Assembly: GCA_018711265.1 (NCBI GenBank)
Contig: DVIM01000125.1
Span: 1-19,027 of the forward strand
Length of the DNA stretch: 19,027 nucleotides
Origin: Spyradocola merdavium
Lineage (GTDB): Bacteria; Bacillota; Clostridia; Christensenellales; UBA1750
Direction: 5' to 3'
In this document: positions 13,573-19,027 of the stretch, one piece after another
How the letters are laid out: each line of letters begins with the position of its first letter
Position numbering within the stretch: the stretch's first letter is position 1
Notes under the pieces: model-generated
Told to the model about the DNA's origin: nothing
Database searches by the model: none
The model's input: only the letters and a program-made list of their open reading frames with translations
Position numbers and translations under genes: made by a program

Positions 13573-14895
13573 ATGGGAATAGTGGTCACGAAATTCGGGG
13601 GGAGCTCCCTGGCGGACGCGGGACAGTTCCGCAAGGTGCGGGACATCCTGCTTGCGGATGAAAACCGCAAGTACGTCGTCCCCTCGGCGCCGGGCCGCCG
13701 CGACGCGGACGACGCCAAGGTCACGGACTTGCTCTACGCCTGCCACACCTTGGCGGCCGAGGGGCGCGCGCACGAGTTTGAGGAGACGTTCTCCGCCATC
13801 CGCGAGCGGTACCTGGGCATCGTGGAGGAGCTGGGCCTTTCCCCGGAGTGCATCGCCACGCAGCTGGAACAGGCGCGCTTTGCGATCCTTTCCGGCATGG
13901 GCCCGGACTACGCCGCAAGCCGCGGCGAGTTCCTGAACGGCCTGCTGCTCTCGGCGTACCTGGGCTGGGAGTTCATCGACGCGGCGGAGGTCATCTTCTT
14001 CGACGCGGCGGGCCGGTTTGACGCCGAGCGCACGCAGGAGGTGCTCTCCGCGCGCCTGGGCCGCACGGAGTACGCCGTGATCCCCGGATTCTACGGCTCG
14101 CTTCCCAACGGGGAGATCAAGACCTTCACCCGCGGCGGGTCGGACGTCACCGGCGCGATCGTCGCGCGCGCGGCCGGGGCCGAGCTCTATGAGAACTGGA
14201 CGGACGTCTCCGGCTTCCTCATGGCGGACCCGCGCATCGTCAAGCGCCCCAAGCGCATCCACGTCATCACCTACCGCGAGCTGCGCGAGCTCTCCTACAT
14301 GGGCGCGACGGTCCTGCACGAGGATGCGATCTTCCCCGTGCGCATGGCCGGCATCCCCATCAACATCCGCAACACGAACGAGCCGGAGAACGCCGGCACC
14401 ATGATCGTGCGCGCGGACGAGAGCCACGTGCGCGGCGCGATCACCGGCATCGCGGGCAAGAAGGGCTTTACCGCCATCGCCATCGAGAAGAACATGATGA
14501 ACAGCGAGCTGGGCTTTGGCCGCCGGGTCCTGACCGCGCTGGAGGAGTGCGGCGTCTCCTTTGAGCACATGCCCTCGGGCATCGACACCATGACCGTGCT
14601 CGTCTCCGACAGCGCCATCGCCGGCCGCATCGACGAGGTGGTCGAGCGCATCCGCCGCACCTGCAAGCCGGACCACATCGAGGTCATCTCCGGCCTGTCG
14701 CTGGTGGCCACCGTCGGCCGCGGCATGGTCCGCTACCCCGGCACCGCGGCGCGCATCTTCGGCGCGCTGGCCGACAGCGGCATCAACATCCGCATGATCG
14801 ACCAGGGGTCCAGCGAGATCAACATCATCGTGGGCGTGGAGAGCGCGGACTTTGAGCGCGCGGTCAACGCCATTTACAACGCGTTCCTGAAGTGA
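13573..14895 (+). CDS. lysC: Aspartate kinase
   Basis: Aspartate kinase phosphorylates aspartate, the first step toward lysine, threonine, methionine and diaminopimelate. The 440-residue product is monofunctional: the kinase domain opens with VTKFGGSSLADAG (5-17) and includes SRGEFLNG (116-123), TFTRGGSDVTGA (184-195) and NWTDVSGFLMADPR (208-221). The C-terminal part, from about 295, holds two ACT-type regulatory units, the second visible around ARIFGALADSGINIRMIDQG (393-412), so feedback by an amino acid is likely. ATG 13573 follows GGAAAGGGG; the frame runs upstream to 13507 without a ribosome site. The gene has its own strong promoter. Its stop overlaps GTG 14892, and the lipoprotein gene probably starts shortly after. 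Confidence 0.97.
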   Translation: MGIVVTKFGGSSLADAGQFRKVRDILLADENRKYVVPSAPGRRDADDAKVTDLLYACHTLAAEGRAHEFEETFSAIRERYLGIVEELGLSPECIATQLEQARFAILSGMGPDYAASRGEFLNGLLLSAYLGWEFIDAAEVIFFDAAGRFDAERTQEVLSARLGRTEYAVIPGFYGSLPNGEIKTFTRGGSDVTGAIVARAAGAELYENWTDVSGFLMADPRIVKRPKRIHVITYRELRELSYMGATVLHEDAIFPVRMAGIPINIRNTNEPENAGTMIVRADESHVRGAITGIAGKKGFTAIAIEKNMMNSELGFGRRVLTALEECGVSFEHMPSGIDTMTVLVSDSAIAGRIDEVVERIRRTCKPDHIEVISGLSLVATVGRGMVRYPGTAARIFGALADSGINIRMIDQGSSEINIIVGVESADFERAVNAIYNAFLK

Positions 14896-14918
14896 AGGGG
14901 CGCAAAGGGGGGCTGTCC

Positions 14919-15695
14919 GTGAAGCTGCGCAGGGGTTTGGCGCTGGTTCTTGCGCTGCTGCTGGCGCTGTCCCTGGGCGGCTGCGCCGCGCCGGCGGACG
15001 CGGCCGTGCTCTGCTCGGCGGAGGCGGCGCCCGCAGGCCGCGCCATGGCGGAGGCCGGGGCCGGCCTCTCCTACGCCGTGGCCGAGGACGACGCGGCCGC
15101 CCTGCAGCAGCTGACGAGCGGCCAGTGCGAGTTCGCGCTGGTGACGGAGTCCGGCGCGCAGACGTGGCAGGAGGCGGGCGGCGCGGTCTCGCCCGAGGCG
15201 GCGCTGGCGGTCTTCGCCGTGCTCTCGCGCGCGGGGGACTACGGCGCGTGGGACCGGAACACGCGCGTGGTCATCGTGGGCGAGGCGGGCGGCTTTGGCG
15301 ATTCGCTCGCGCAGCAGGTGCTCACCTGCGCGCTCTACGGCTCCGTGCGCTACGACGACCTGGACGCCGCGCTGAGCGCCCTGGAGCGCGGCACGGCGGA
15401 CGCGGTGCTGGGCATGATCGCCCCGCAGGACGAGGGCGTATCCCGCGCGCTCGGGCGCGTGCGGAACCTGGAGCTGCTCTCCATGCCGGAGAGCCTGATC
15501 GCCGTGCGCGTGCCGGACGAGGCCGTGCGCGAGCACGCGCTGGACCTGGGCGGGCAGACGGCGCAGACCTACGCGCTCTTCGGCGCGCTGTGCACGGGCG
15601 GCGCCGTCTCCACCGAACAGGAGGAGGCCGCCTACCGCGCCGCGCAGGAGGCCGGGATTCTCTCGGTCGGCGCGCCGGGCGCCATACTCGAGTAG
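14919..15695 (+). CDS. Putative lipoprotein, possible solute-binding protein
   Basis: The 258-residue product begins with KLRR, a long leucine-rich core (7-20) and a lipobox LGGC with the modifiable cysteine at residue 22, so it should be anchored to the outer face of the membrane. The mature part alternates strands and helices, with phrases such as CEFALVTESG (70-79) and RVVIVGEAGGFGDSLA (106-121) that recall periplasmic-binding-protein-like domains (NMT1/TAXI type), but I cannot name a family. No transporter permease or ATPase is adjacent. GTG 14919 is chosen because it gives a compact signal peptide and follows AAAGGGGGG; GTG 14892, overlapping the lysC stop, would add nine residues. It is likely co-transcribed with lysC. 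Confidence 0.7.
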   Translation: MKLRRGLALVLALLLALSLGGCAAPADAAVLCSAEAAPAGRAMAEAGAGLSYAVAEDDAAALQQLTSGQCEFALVTESGAQTWQEAGGAVSPEAALAVFAVLSRAGDYGAWDRNTRVVIVGEAGGFGDSLAQQVLTCALYGSVRYDDLDAALSALERGTADAVLGMIAPQDEGVSRALGRVRNLELLSMPESLIAVRVPDEAVREHALDLGGQTAQTYALFGALCTGGAVSTEQEEAAYRAAQEAGILSVGAPGAILE

Positions 15696-15735
15696 GAATA
15701 CACGAATTTGGACGAAAAAAGGGGAGGGACGGCGC

Positions 15736-16752
15736 GTGCAGAGCGGGCGGCGGATGGTGCTGCTTCGGCGGGCGGCGGTTGCGGACGCGCCGGAGTTGTA
15801 CCGCATTCGGTACGAGGCATATCTTCCCCAGTACGGGGCGTACAGCAGCCCGGACTGCCCCTGCGTGCAGAGCGAGGCGGACTTCCTCGCTCAGATCCGC
15901 GCGGGCGAGGTCTATGCCGTGACGCTGGGCGAGCGGATCGTGGGCGGACTGCGGCTTGCCGCCGGGGAGGACGCGACCGAGATCCTGGAGCTCTACGTGC
16001 GGCCCGAGATGCGGCGCACGGGCATCGCGCAGGTGGCGCTGCTGCACGCGGAGGCCCGCTGCCCCGCGGCGCGCTTCCGCGCCAAGGTGATCTCCGGCGA
16101 GGGCGCGGCCATCGCCCTGCTGCGCAAGATGGGCTACCGGCCCCAGCCGCACCTGGAGCGCCCCTGCGACCGCGTGACCCTGGTCACGATGGAAAAGACC
16201 GCGGCCTCCATGGTGACCATCGAGCTGGAGCCCCTGAAACGGGAGACGCTGGGCGAGGCGGTCTCCTGGATCGCGGAGGACCCGGAATCCGGCCTCTACC
16301 GCCCGCTCTGGGCGGGTGGGGAGCGGGGGGACCGGCTGACGATCTCGGCCTTCTCCAAGGCCTTCGCCTTTGGCAAGCACTACATCGGCGCGCCGCAGAT
16401 GGACTATGCGATCCGCGCGCTGGAGTTTGACCGCATCATCGGCATCGCCTCGCTCACGCAGCTCGACTGGGAGGCGCGGCGCTGCCGGCTGGACCACGTG
16501 CTGCTGGAGCCGCGCTGGCGCGGGGTGCAGCTCGGCCGCCGCGCGGTGAGCGAGCTCTGCCGCGTGGCCGAGGAGCAGTACGGGTTCCGCAGCCTGGGCC
16601 TTACGGTCCTGTCGGAGAACGCGCGGGCCATCGCCTGCTTCCTGCGCTGCGGGTTTACCGAGGCGCTGCGCCAGAGCGCGCCCGGCGGGGATGCCCCGCG
16701 CACGCGCATCCTGATGCTGCGCAACGCAAAGGGGGAAGACGCGTGGAGCTGA
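15736..16752 (+). CDS. Tandem GNAT-domain acetyltransferase
   Basis: The 338-residue protein joins two GNAT domains in one chain. The first spans about 7-153, with its acetyl-CoA loop at VRPEMRRTGIAQVALLHAE (88-106). The second spans about 158-332, with its loop at LEPRWRGVQLGRRAVSEL (257-274) and the late LSENARAIACFLRCGF segment (292-307). Both loops keep the R-x-x-G pattern, so either domain could bind acetyl-CoA, though in the first the usual Q/R-G-x-G/A end is RTGIA. The acceptor is unknown. GTG 15736 follows GGGGAGGGA (15721-15729); ATG 15754 is an alternative. It follows the lipoprotein gene by 40 bases and overlaps the next gene by ten, so it is inside the same operon. Confidence 0.85.
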   Translation: MQSGRRMVLLRRAAVADAPELYRIRYEAYLPQYGAYSSPDCPCVQSEADFLAQIRAGEVYAVTLGERIVGGLRLAAGEDATEILELYVRPEMRRTGIAQVALLHAEARCPAARFRAKVISGEGAAIALLRKMGYRPQPHLERPCDRVTLVTMEKTAASMVTIELEPLKRETLGEAVSWIAEDPESGLYRPLWAGGERGDRLTISAFSKAFAFGKHYIGAPQMDYAIRALEFDRIIGIASLTQLDWEARRCRLDHVLLEPRWRGVQLGRRAVSELCRVAEEQYGFRSLGLTVLSENARAIACFLRCGFTEALRQSAPGGDAPRTRILMLRNAKGEDAWS

Positions 16753-17510
16753 CGCCCTGGACCTTTGCGATCGTGCTGCCGCTGGTGGCGCTGGCGGGGT
16801 TTGTGGACGCGGCGGCCGGGGGCGGCGGGCTGATCTCCCTGCCGGCGTACCTGGCCGCGGGCCTGCCCGCGCAGCTGGCTAGCGGCACGAACAAGATGGG
16901 CTCGGTCTTTGGCACGGCGCTGGCCACGGCCAAGTATGCGCGCGAGGGCCGCATCGCCTGGCGCGCGGCGGTCCCGGCGGTGGTGGGCGCGCTGCCCGGC
17001 GCGGCGCTGGGCGCGCGGCTGCTCCTGCTCGTGCCGGAGGGTGCGGCGCAGATCTTTCTCCTCATCGCGGTGCCGGTCGTGGCGGTGGTGCTGTTCTTCC
17101 GCCGGGACCGCCTGGATGCGCCGGAGGAGGCGCCCGTCCCGGCGCGGCCGTGGGTGTGCCTGCTGATCGGCCTGCTCGTCGGCATGTACGACGGATTCGT
17201 GGGTCCGGGCACCGGGACCTTCCTGATGCTGGCGTTTTCCGCCTTCTGCAGGATGGATCTGGTGCGGGCCAGCGGCTCGGCCAAGCTCGTGAACCTGGCC
17301 AGCAACCTGGCGGCCATGCTCACCTTCCTCAGCAGCGGCAGCGTGCTCGTGGCCCTGGCGATCCCGGCGGCCCTGTGCTCGATGGCGGGCAACTACCTGG
17401 GCGCGTCCCTGGCCGTGCGCAAGGGCGCGCGGTTCATCCGGCCGCTCTCCTTCGCCGTTCTGGCGCTGCTGCTCGTCACCATCGCGGTCGAGCGCTTCAC
17501 CCTGCGCTGA
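16743..17510 (+). CDS. TauE/SafE family membrane transporter
   Basis: The 255-residue protein is almost wholly hydrophobic, with about eight likely membrane helices, and fits the TauE/SafE (formerly DUF81) family. Members are linked to export or import of small sulfur- or carbon-containing anions, but the substrate here is unknown. The internal duplication typical of the family is visible: VDAAAGGGGLISLPAYLAAG (21-40) with LASGTNK (45-51), and DGFVGPGTGTFLMLAF (150-165) with RASGSAK (175-181). A charged loop (119-135) separates the halves. GTG 16743 overlaps the preceding gene by ten bases and has AAAGGGGGAAG just before it. It is the last gene of the run that begins with lysC and is followed by a strong terminator. 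Confidence 0.9.
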   Translation: MELTPWTFAIVLPLVALAGFVDAAAGGGGLISLPAYLAAGLPAQLASGTNKMGSVFGTALATAKYAREGRIAWRAAVPAVVGALPGAALGARLLLLVPEGAAQIFLLIAVPVVAVVLFFRRDRLDAPEEAPVPARPWVCLLIGLLVGMYDGFVGPGTGTFLMLAFSAFCRMDLVRASGSAKLVNLASNLAAMLTFLSSGSVLVALAIPAALCSMAGNYLGASLAVRKGARFIRPLSFAVLALLLVTIAVERFTLR

Positions 17511-17524
17511 TTCCCGCAAAAAGC

Positions 17525-17574
17525 AAAAAACGCCCCGCTTCCGGGCTGCACCGGAGCGGGGCGCGCGTCTTTTT
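17525..17574 (+). terminator. Bidirectional terminator between convergent genes
   Basis: CGCCCCGCT (17531-17539) pairs with AGCGGGGCG (17555-17563), and CCGG (17541-17544) with CCGG (17551-17554), leaving one bulged T and a 6-base loop. TTTTT (17570-17574) follows on the plus strand and AAAAAA (17525-17530) precedes it, giving a T-run for minus-strand transcripts. It serves the TauE-like gene and probably the minus-strand gene at 17727. Confidence 0.9.
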
Positions 17575-17608
17575 GGCGGATGCGCGGCCGCGGCAACGCG
17601 CGCGGCCT

Positions 17609-17653
17609 GGGGAGCGCCGGTTCCGCCGCCGGGTTTCCGGCGCGGCGCTCCCC
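17609..17653. repeat. Long two-step hairpin in the 3' region of the minus-strand gene
   Basis: GGGGAGCGCCG (17609-17619) pairs with CGGCGCTCCCC (17643-17653) over 11 bases. Inside it CGCCGG (17627-17632) pairs with CCGGCG (17637-17642) around GTTT, leaving a seven-base bulge on the left side. No T-run adjoins it on either strand, so its role is unclear. Confidence 0.65.
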
Positions 17654-17656
17654 GGT

Positions 17657-17680
17657 GGGGGCGCGGGGGTGGGGGGCGGG
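17657..17680 (+). other. G-quadruplex-type motif downstream of the minus-strand gene
   Basis: Runs of G at 17657-17661, 17665-17669, 17671-17676 and 17678-17680 have loops of 3, 1 and 1 bases. Short loops make this a strong candidate for quadruplex formation on the plus strand. It lies between the stop of the minus-strand gene and the shared terminator. Confidence 0.65.
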
Positions 17681-17726
17681 CGTTCCCGTTCCGCTGCGCG
17701 CCCGCGGCCGGTTTTCTCTGGGGCCG

Positions 17727-18245
17727 TCAGGGCTCGAGCTGCACGACCTCGGTGGTTTGCGGGCCGTAGTGGTCGAGAAACGCGCGGTGGCGGCGGAGGA
17801 ATTCCCCCTCGTTGAGGAAGGCAGGCGCGTCGCTGCCGATCTCCTCCATGCCGCAGGCGAAGTGCGCGCCCTCCGCATCCTGCGCCAGGAGCCAGTGCTG
17901 CCCGATGTACACAAAGGCCAGGGGCTCGCAGCCCTGCGCGCCCGCCTCCTCCAGGAGCGCGCGCCCGAGGCTCTCGTCGTAGGGCAGATCGAGGTTTTCG
18001 CTGTCGTCGATCGCCAGCACCAGGTCCGGGGAGAACGTCTCCGCCAGGCGGTACAGCCCGCCCGCGATTTCCTGCGCGCGCTCGAGGATGCGCGCAGGAG
18101 CCGCCTCCTGCGCAAAGGCGAAGGCCGGCAACGGCGCCTGCGGATCGGGCGCTTCGTGAGGCCGCAGGCGCGCGGCGGCGAACCCCGCGCCCGCCAGGAC
18201 CAGCGCCAGCGCGGCCAGACAGAGGATGCGTCTTCGGGACTTCAC
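17727..18245 (-). CDS. Exported or membrane-anchored protein of unknown function
   Basis: The 172-residue product starts KSRRRI followed by a hydrophobic stretch (7-25, LCLAALALVLAGAGFAAA), a signal peptide or N-terminal anchor; there is no lipobox cysteine. The rest is soluble and acidic, with segments LVLAIDDSENLDLPYDESLG (75-94) and FVYIGQHWLLAQD (101-113). I do not recognise a family. The GTG start at 18245 follows a textbook AAAGGAGGGA ribosome site on the minus strand, and an extended -10 promoter lies upstream, which favours this reading over the plus-strand open frame opposite. It converges on the TauE-like gene and diverges from serC. Confidence 0.75.
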   Translation of the reverse strand: MKSRRRILCLAALALVLAGAGFAAARLRPHEAPDPQAPLPAFAFAQEAAPARILERAQEIAGGLYRLAETFSPDLVLAIDDSENLDLPYDESLGRALLEEAGAQGCEPLAFVYIGQHWLLAQDAEGAHFACGMEEIGSDAPAFLNEGEFLRRHRAFLDHYGPQTTEVVQLEP

Positions 18246-18280
18246 GCTCGATCCCTCCTTTGATTGTCTTCCTTTTTTTC

Positions 18281-18309
18281 AGTATAGCAGGATGGGAAGG
18301 GGAAAGGAA
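18281..18309 (-). promoter_or_regulatory. Promoter of the minus-strand exported protein gene
   Basis: Read on the minus strand, TGC-TATACT (18289 down to 18281) is an extended -10 box. The -35 region 17 bases further up (18309-18304) is a weak TTCCTT. The start would be near 18275, close to the ribosome site at about 18252-18261. Confidence 0.6.
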
Positions 18310-18414
18310 GCAGATTTTGCAGAATCCGCGGCATTATTTTGAGAAAAATGCAGGCGCGGGAGCGTGACTTGCAAATTTTCTTTTGGGGGAGCGCACTTCA
18401 CGCTTGAGAAAAGA

Positions 18415-18443
18415 TTGTCAATTTCCTGTAAAGCGTGTATAAT
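18415..18443 (+). promoter_or_regulatory. Promoter of serC
   Basis: A -35 box TTGTCA (18415-18420) and a perfect -10 box TATAAT (18438-18443) are separated by 17 bases, in an AT-rich patch. The leader to the serC ATG is about 75 nt, too short for a T-box. The upstream stretch 18310-18414 holds no gene; the only structure seen is a loose inverted repeat AGCGTGA (18361-18367)/TCACGCT (18398-18404). Confidence 0.87.
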
Positions 18444-18525
18444 GAGAATACGCGATGGCCGTAGGGATCGTGGATGCGCCGCCCCCGAGAGCCGAAACTG
18501 GATCGCAAATTAGGAGGATGTTGTC

Positions 18526-19027
18526 ATGAACCGCGTCTATAACTTCTCAGCCGGCCCCTCGATGCTGCCCCTGCCCGTGTTGGAGCAGGCGCAGAAGGAG
18601 CTGGTTTGCTACGGCGACACCGGCATGTCCGTCATGGAGATGAGCCACCGCTCCAAGATGTATGAGGAGATCATCGCAAAGGCCGAGGCGGACCTGCGCA
18701 CGCTCATGCGCATCCCCGAGAACTACAAGGTGCTCTTCCTGCAGGGCGGCGCGTCCATGCAGTTCGCGCAGGTGCCGCTGAACCTGCTGTCCGGCTACAA
18801 GACCGGCAAGGCGGACTACATCAACTCCGGCAACTTCGCCAACCTGGCCATCAAGGAGGCCAAGAAGTACGCGGACGTCAAGGAGGTCGCCTCCTCCAAG
18901 GACATCGGCTATACGCAGATCCCGGACTGGGACGAGGCGGAGTTCCGCAGCGACGCGGACTACTTCTACATCTGCGGAAATAACACGATCTACGGTACGC
19001 GCTACACCAGGCTGCCCGAGACCGGCA
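18526..19027 (+). CDS. serC: Phosphoserine aminotransferase (5' part, cut by the window end)
   Basis: SerC uses pyridoxal phosphate to convert 3-phosphohydroxypyruvate and glutamate to phosphoserine, the second step of serine synthesis. Only the first 167 codons are present. They carry the family start NRVYNFSAGPSMLPLPVLEQ (2-21), the MSVMEMSHRSK segment, and the cofactor-phosphate loop LFLQGGASMQF followed by VPLNLL. ICGNNTIYGT near the window end corresponds to the family's N-E/N-T-I-x-G-T substrate region. The lysine that holds the cofactor would lie beyond the edge. ATG 18526 follows TAGGAGGA (18511-18518); an ATG at 18518 opens only a three-codon frame. A near-consensus promoter precedes it. 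The fragment shows no frameshift. Confidence 0.97.
   Translation, partial: MNRVYNFSAGPSMLPLPVLEQAQKELVCYGDTGMSVMEMSHRSKMYEEIIAKAEADLRTLMRIPENYKVLFLQGGASMQFAQVPLNLLSGYKTGKADYINSGNFANLAIKEAKKYADVKEVASSKDIGYTQIPDWDEAEFRSDADYFYICGNNTIYGTRYTRLPETG

Noticed and set aside
17580..18263. Plus-strand frame opposite the exported protein gene
   Set aside because: It lacks a ribosome site, is Arg/Ala/Leu-rich with no motif, and runs through the shared terminator and hairpin region; the minus-strand gene has better signals.
18239..18404. Direct repeat ACTTCACGCT at 18239-18248 and 18395-18404 as an operator pair
   Set aside because: One copy is made of start codons of the minus-strand gene, the spacing is large and the match is short, so chance is likely.
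18444..18525. T-box leader before serC
   Set aside because: The leader is only about 75 nt and shows no T-box sequence or terminator hairpin.

Overview
The window reads as a chromosomal segment from a GC-rich, Gram-positive (Bacillota, probably clostridial) bacterium. The reasons are the ecfT-truA-rplM-rpsI order at the left end, strong AGGAGG-type ribosome sites, sigma-70/sigma-A promoters that stand out as AT-rich islets in GC-rich DNA, a lipoprotein, and a secreted-then-anchored protein ending in a long cytoplasmic tail. The lineage is an inference; there is no rRNA here. No tRNA, phage, insertion sequence or CRISPR array was recognised.

Layout, left to right. (1) 1-1994: end of the energy-coupling-factor gene ecfT, overlapping truA, then rplM-rpsI from their own promoter, which sits in the last codons of truA, closed by a strong terminator. 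(2) 2057-3047: nadC alone between its own promoter and terminator. (3) 3137-5411: a promoter, an unusual hairpin-bridged ribosome site, and a 707-residue single-pass membrane protein with Ig-like/CARDB-like ectodomains and a low-complexity charged tail, then a terminator. (4) 5448-6040: a gene-free array made of two ~299 bp copies, each of three diverged ~100 bp hairpin-rich units. (5) 6098-10859: same-strand cluster of a DUF2461 protein, a nitroreductase-family protein, an atypical phosphohexomutase and transketolase. (6) 11138-13344: GNAT acetyltransferase overlapping a PgcA-type phosphoglucomutase. (7) 13470-17510: aspartate kinase, a lipoprotein, a tandem-GNAT protein and a TauE/SafE-like transporter, nearly all abutting or overlapping, closed by a bidirectional terminator. 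(8) 17727-18245, minus strand: a small exported protein of unknown function. (9) 18415-end: serC with a near-consensus promoter, cut by the window edge.

Most of the gene content is housekeeping: translation and RNA modification (truA, rplM, rpsI), NAD synthesis (nadC), sugar phosphate metabolism (two phosphohexomutases and tkt) and amino acid synthesis (lysC, serC). The parts most worth a second look are the 5448-6040 array, whose hairpin arms show paired base changes between units, and the neighbouring membrane protein, which has a structured ribosome-site spacer and two repeated acidic TVY motifs in its tail. Two G-quadruplex-type G-rich tracts lie in intergenic DNA at 10954-10975 and 17657-17680.
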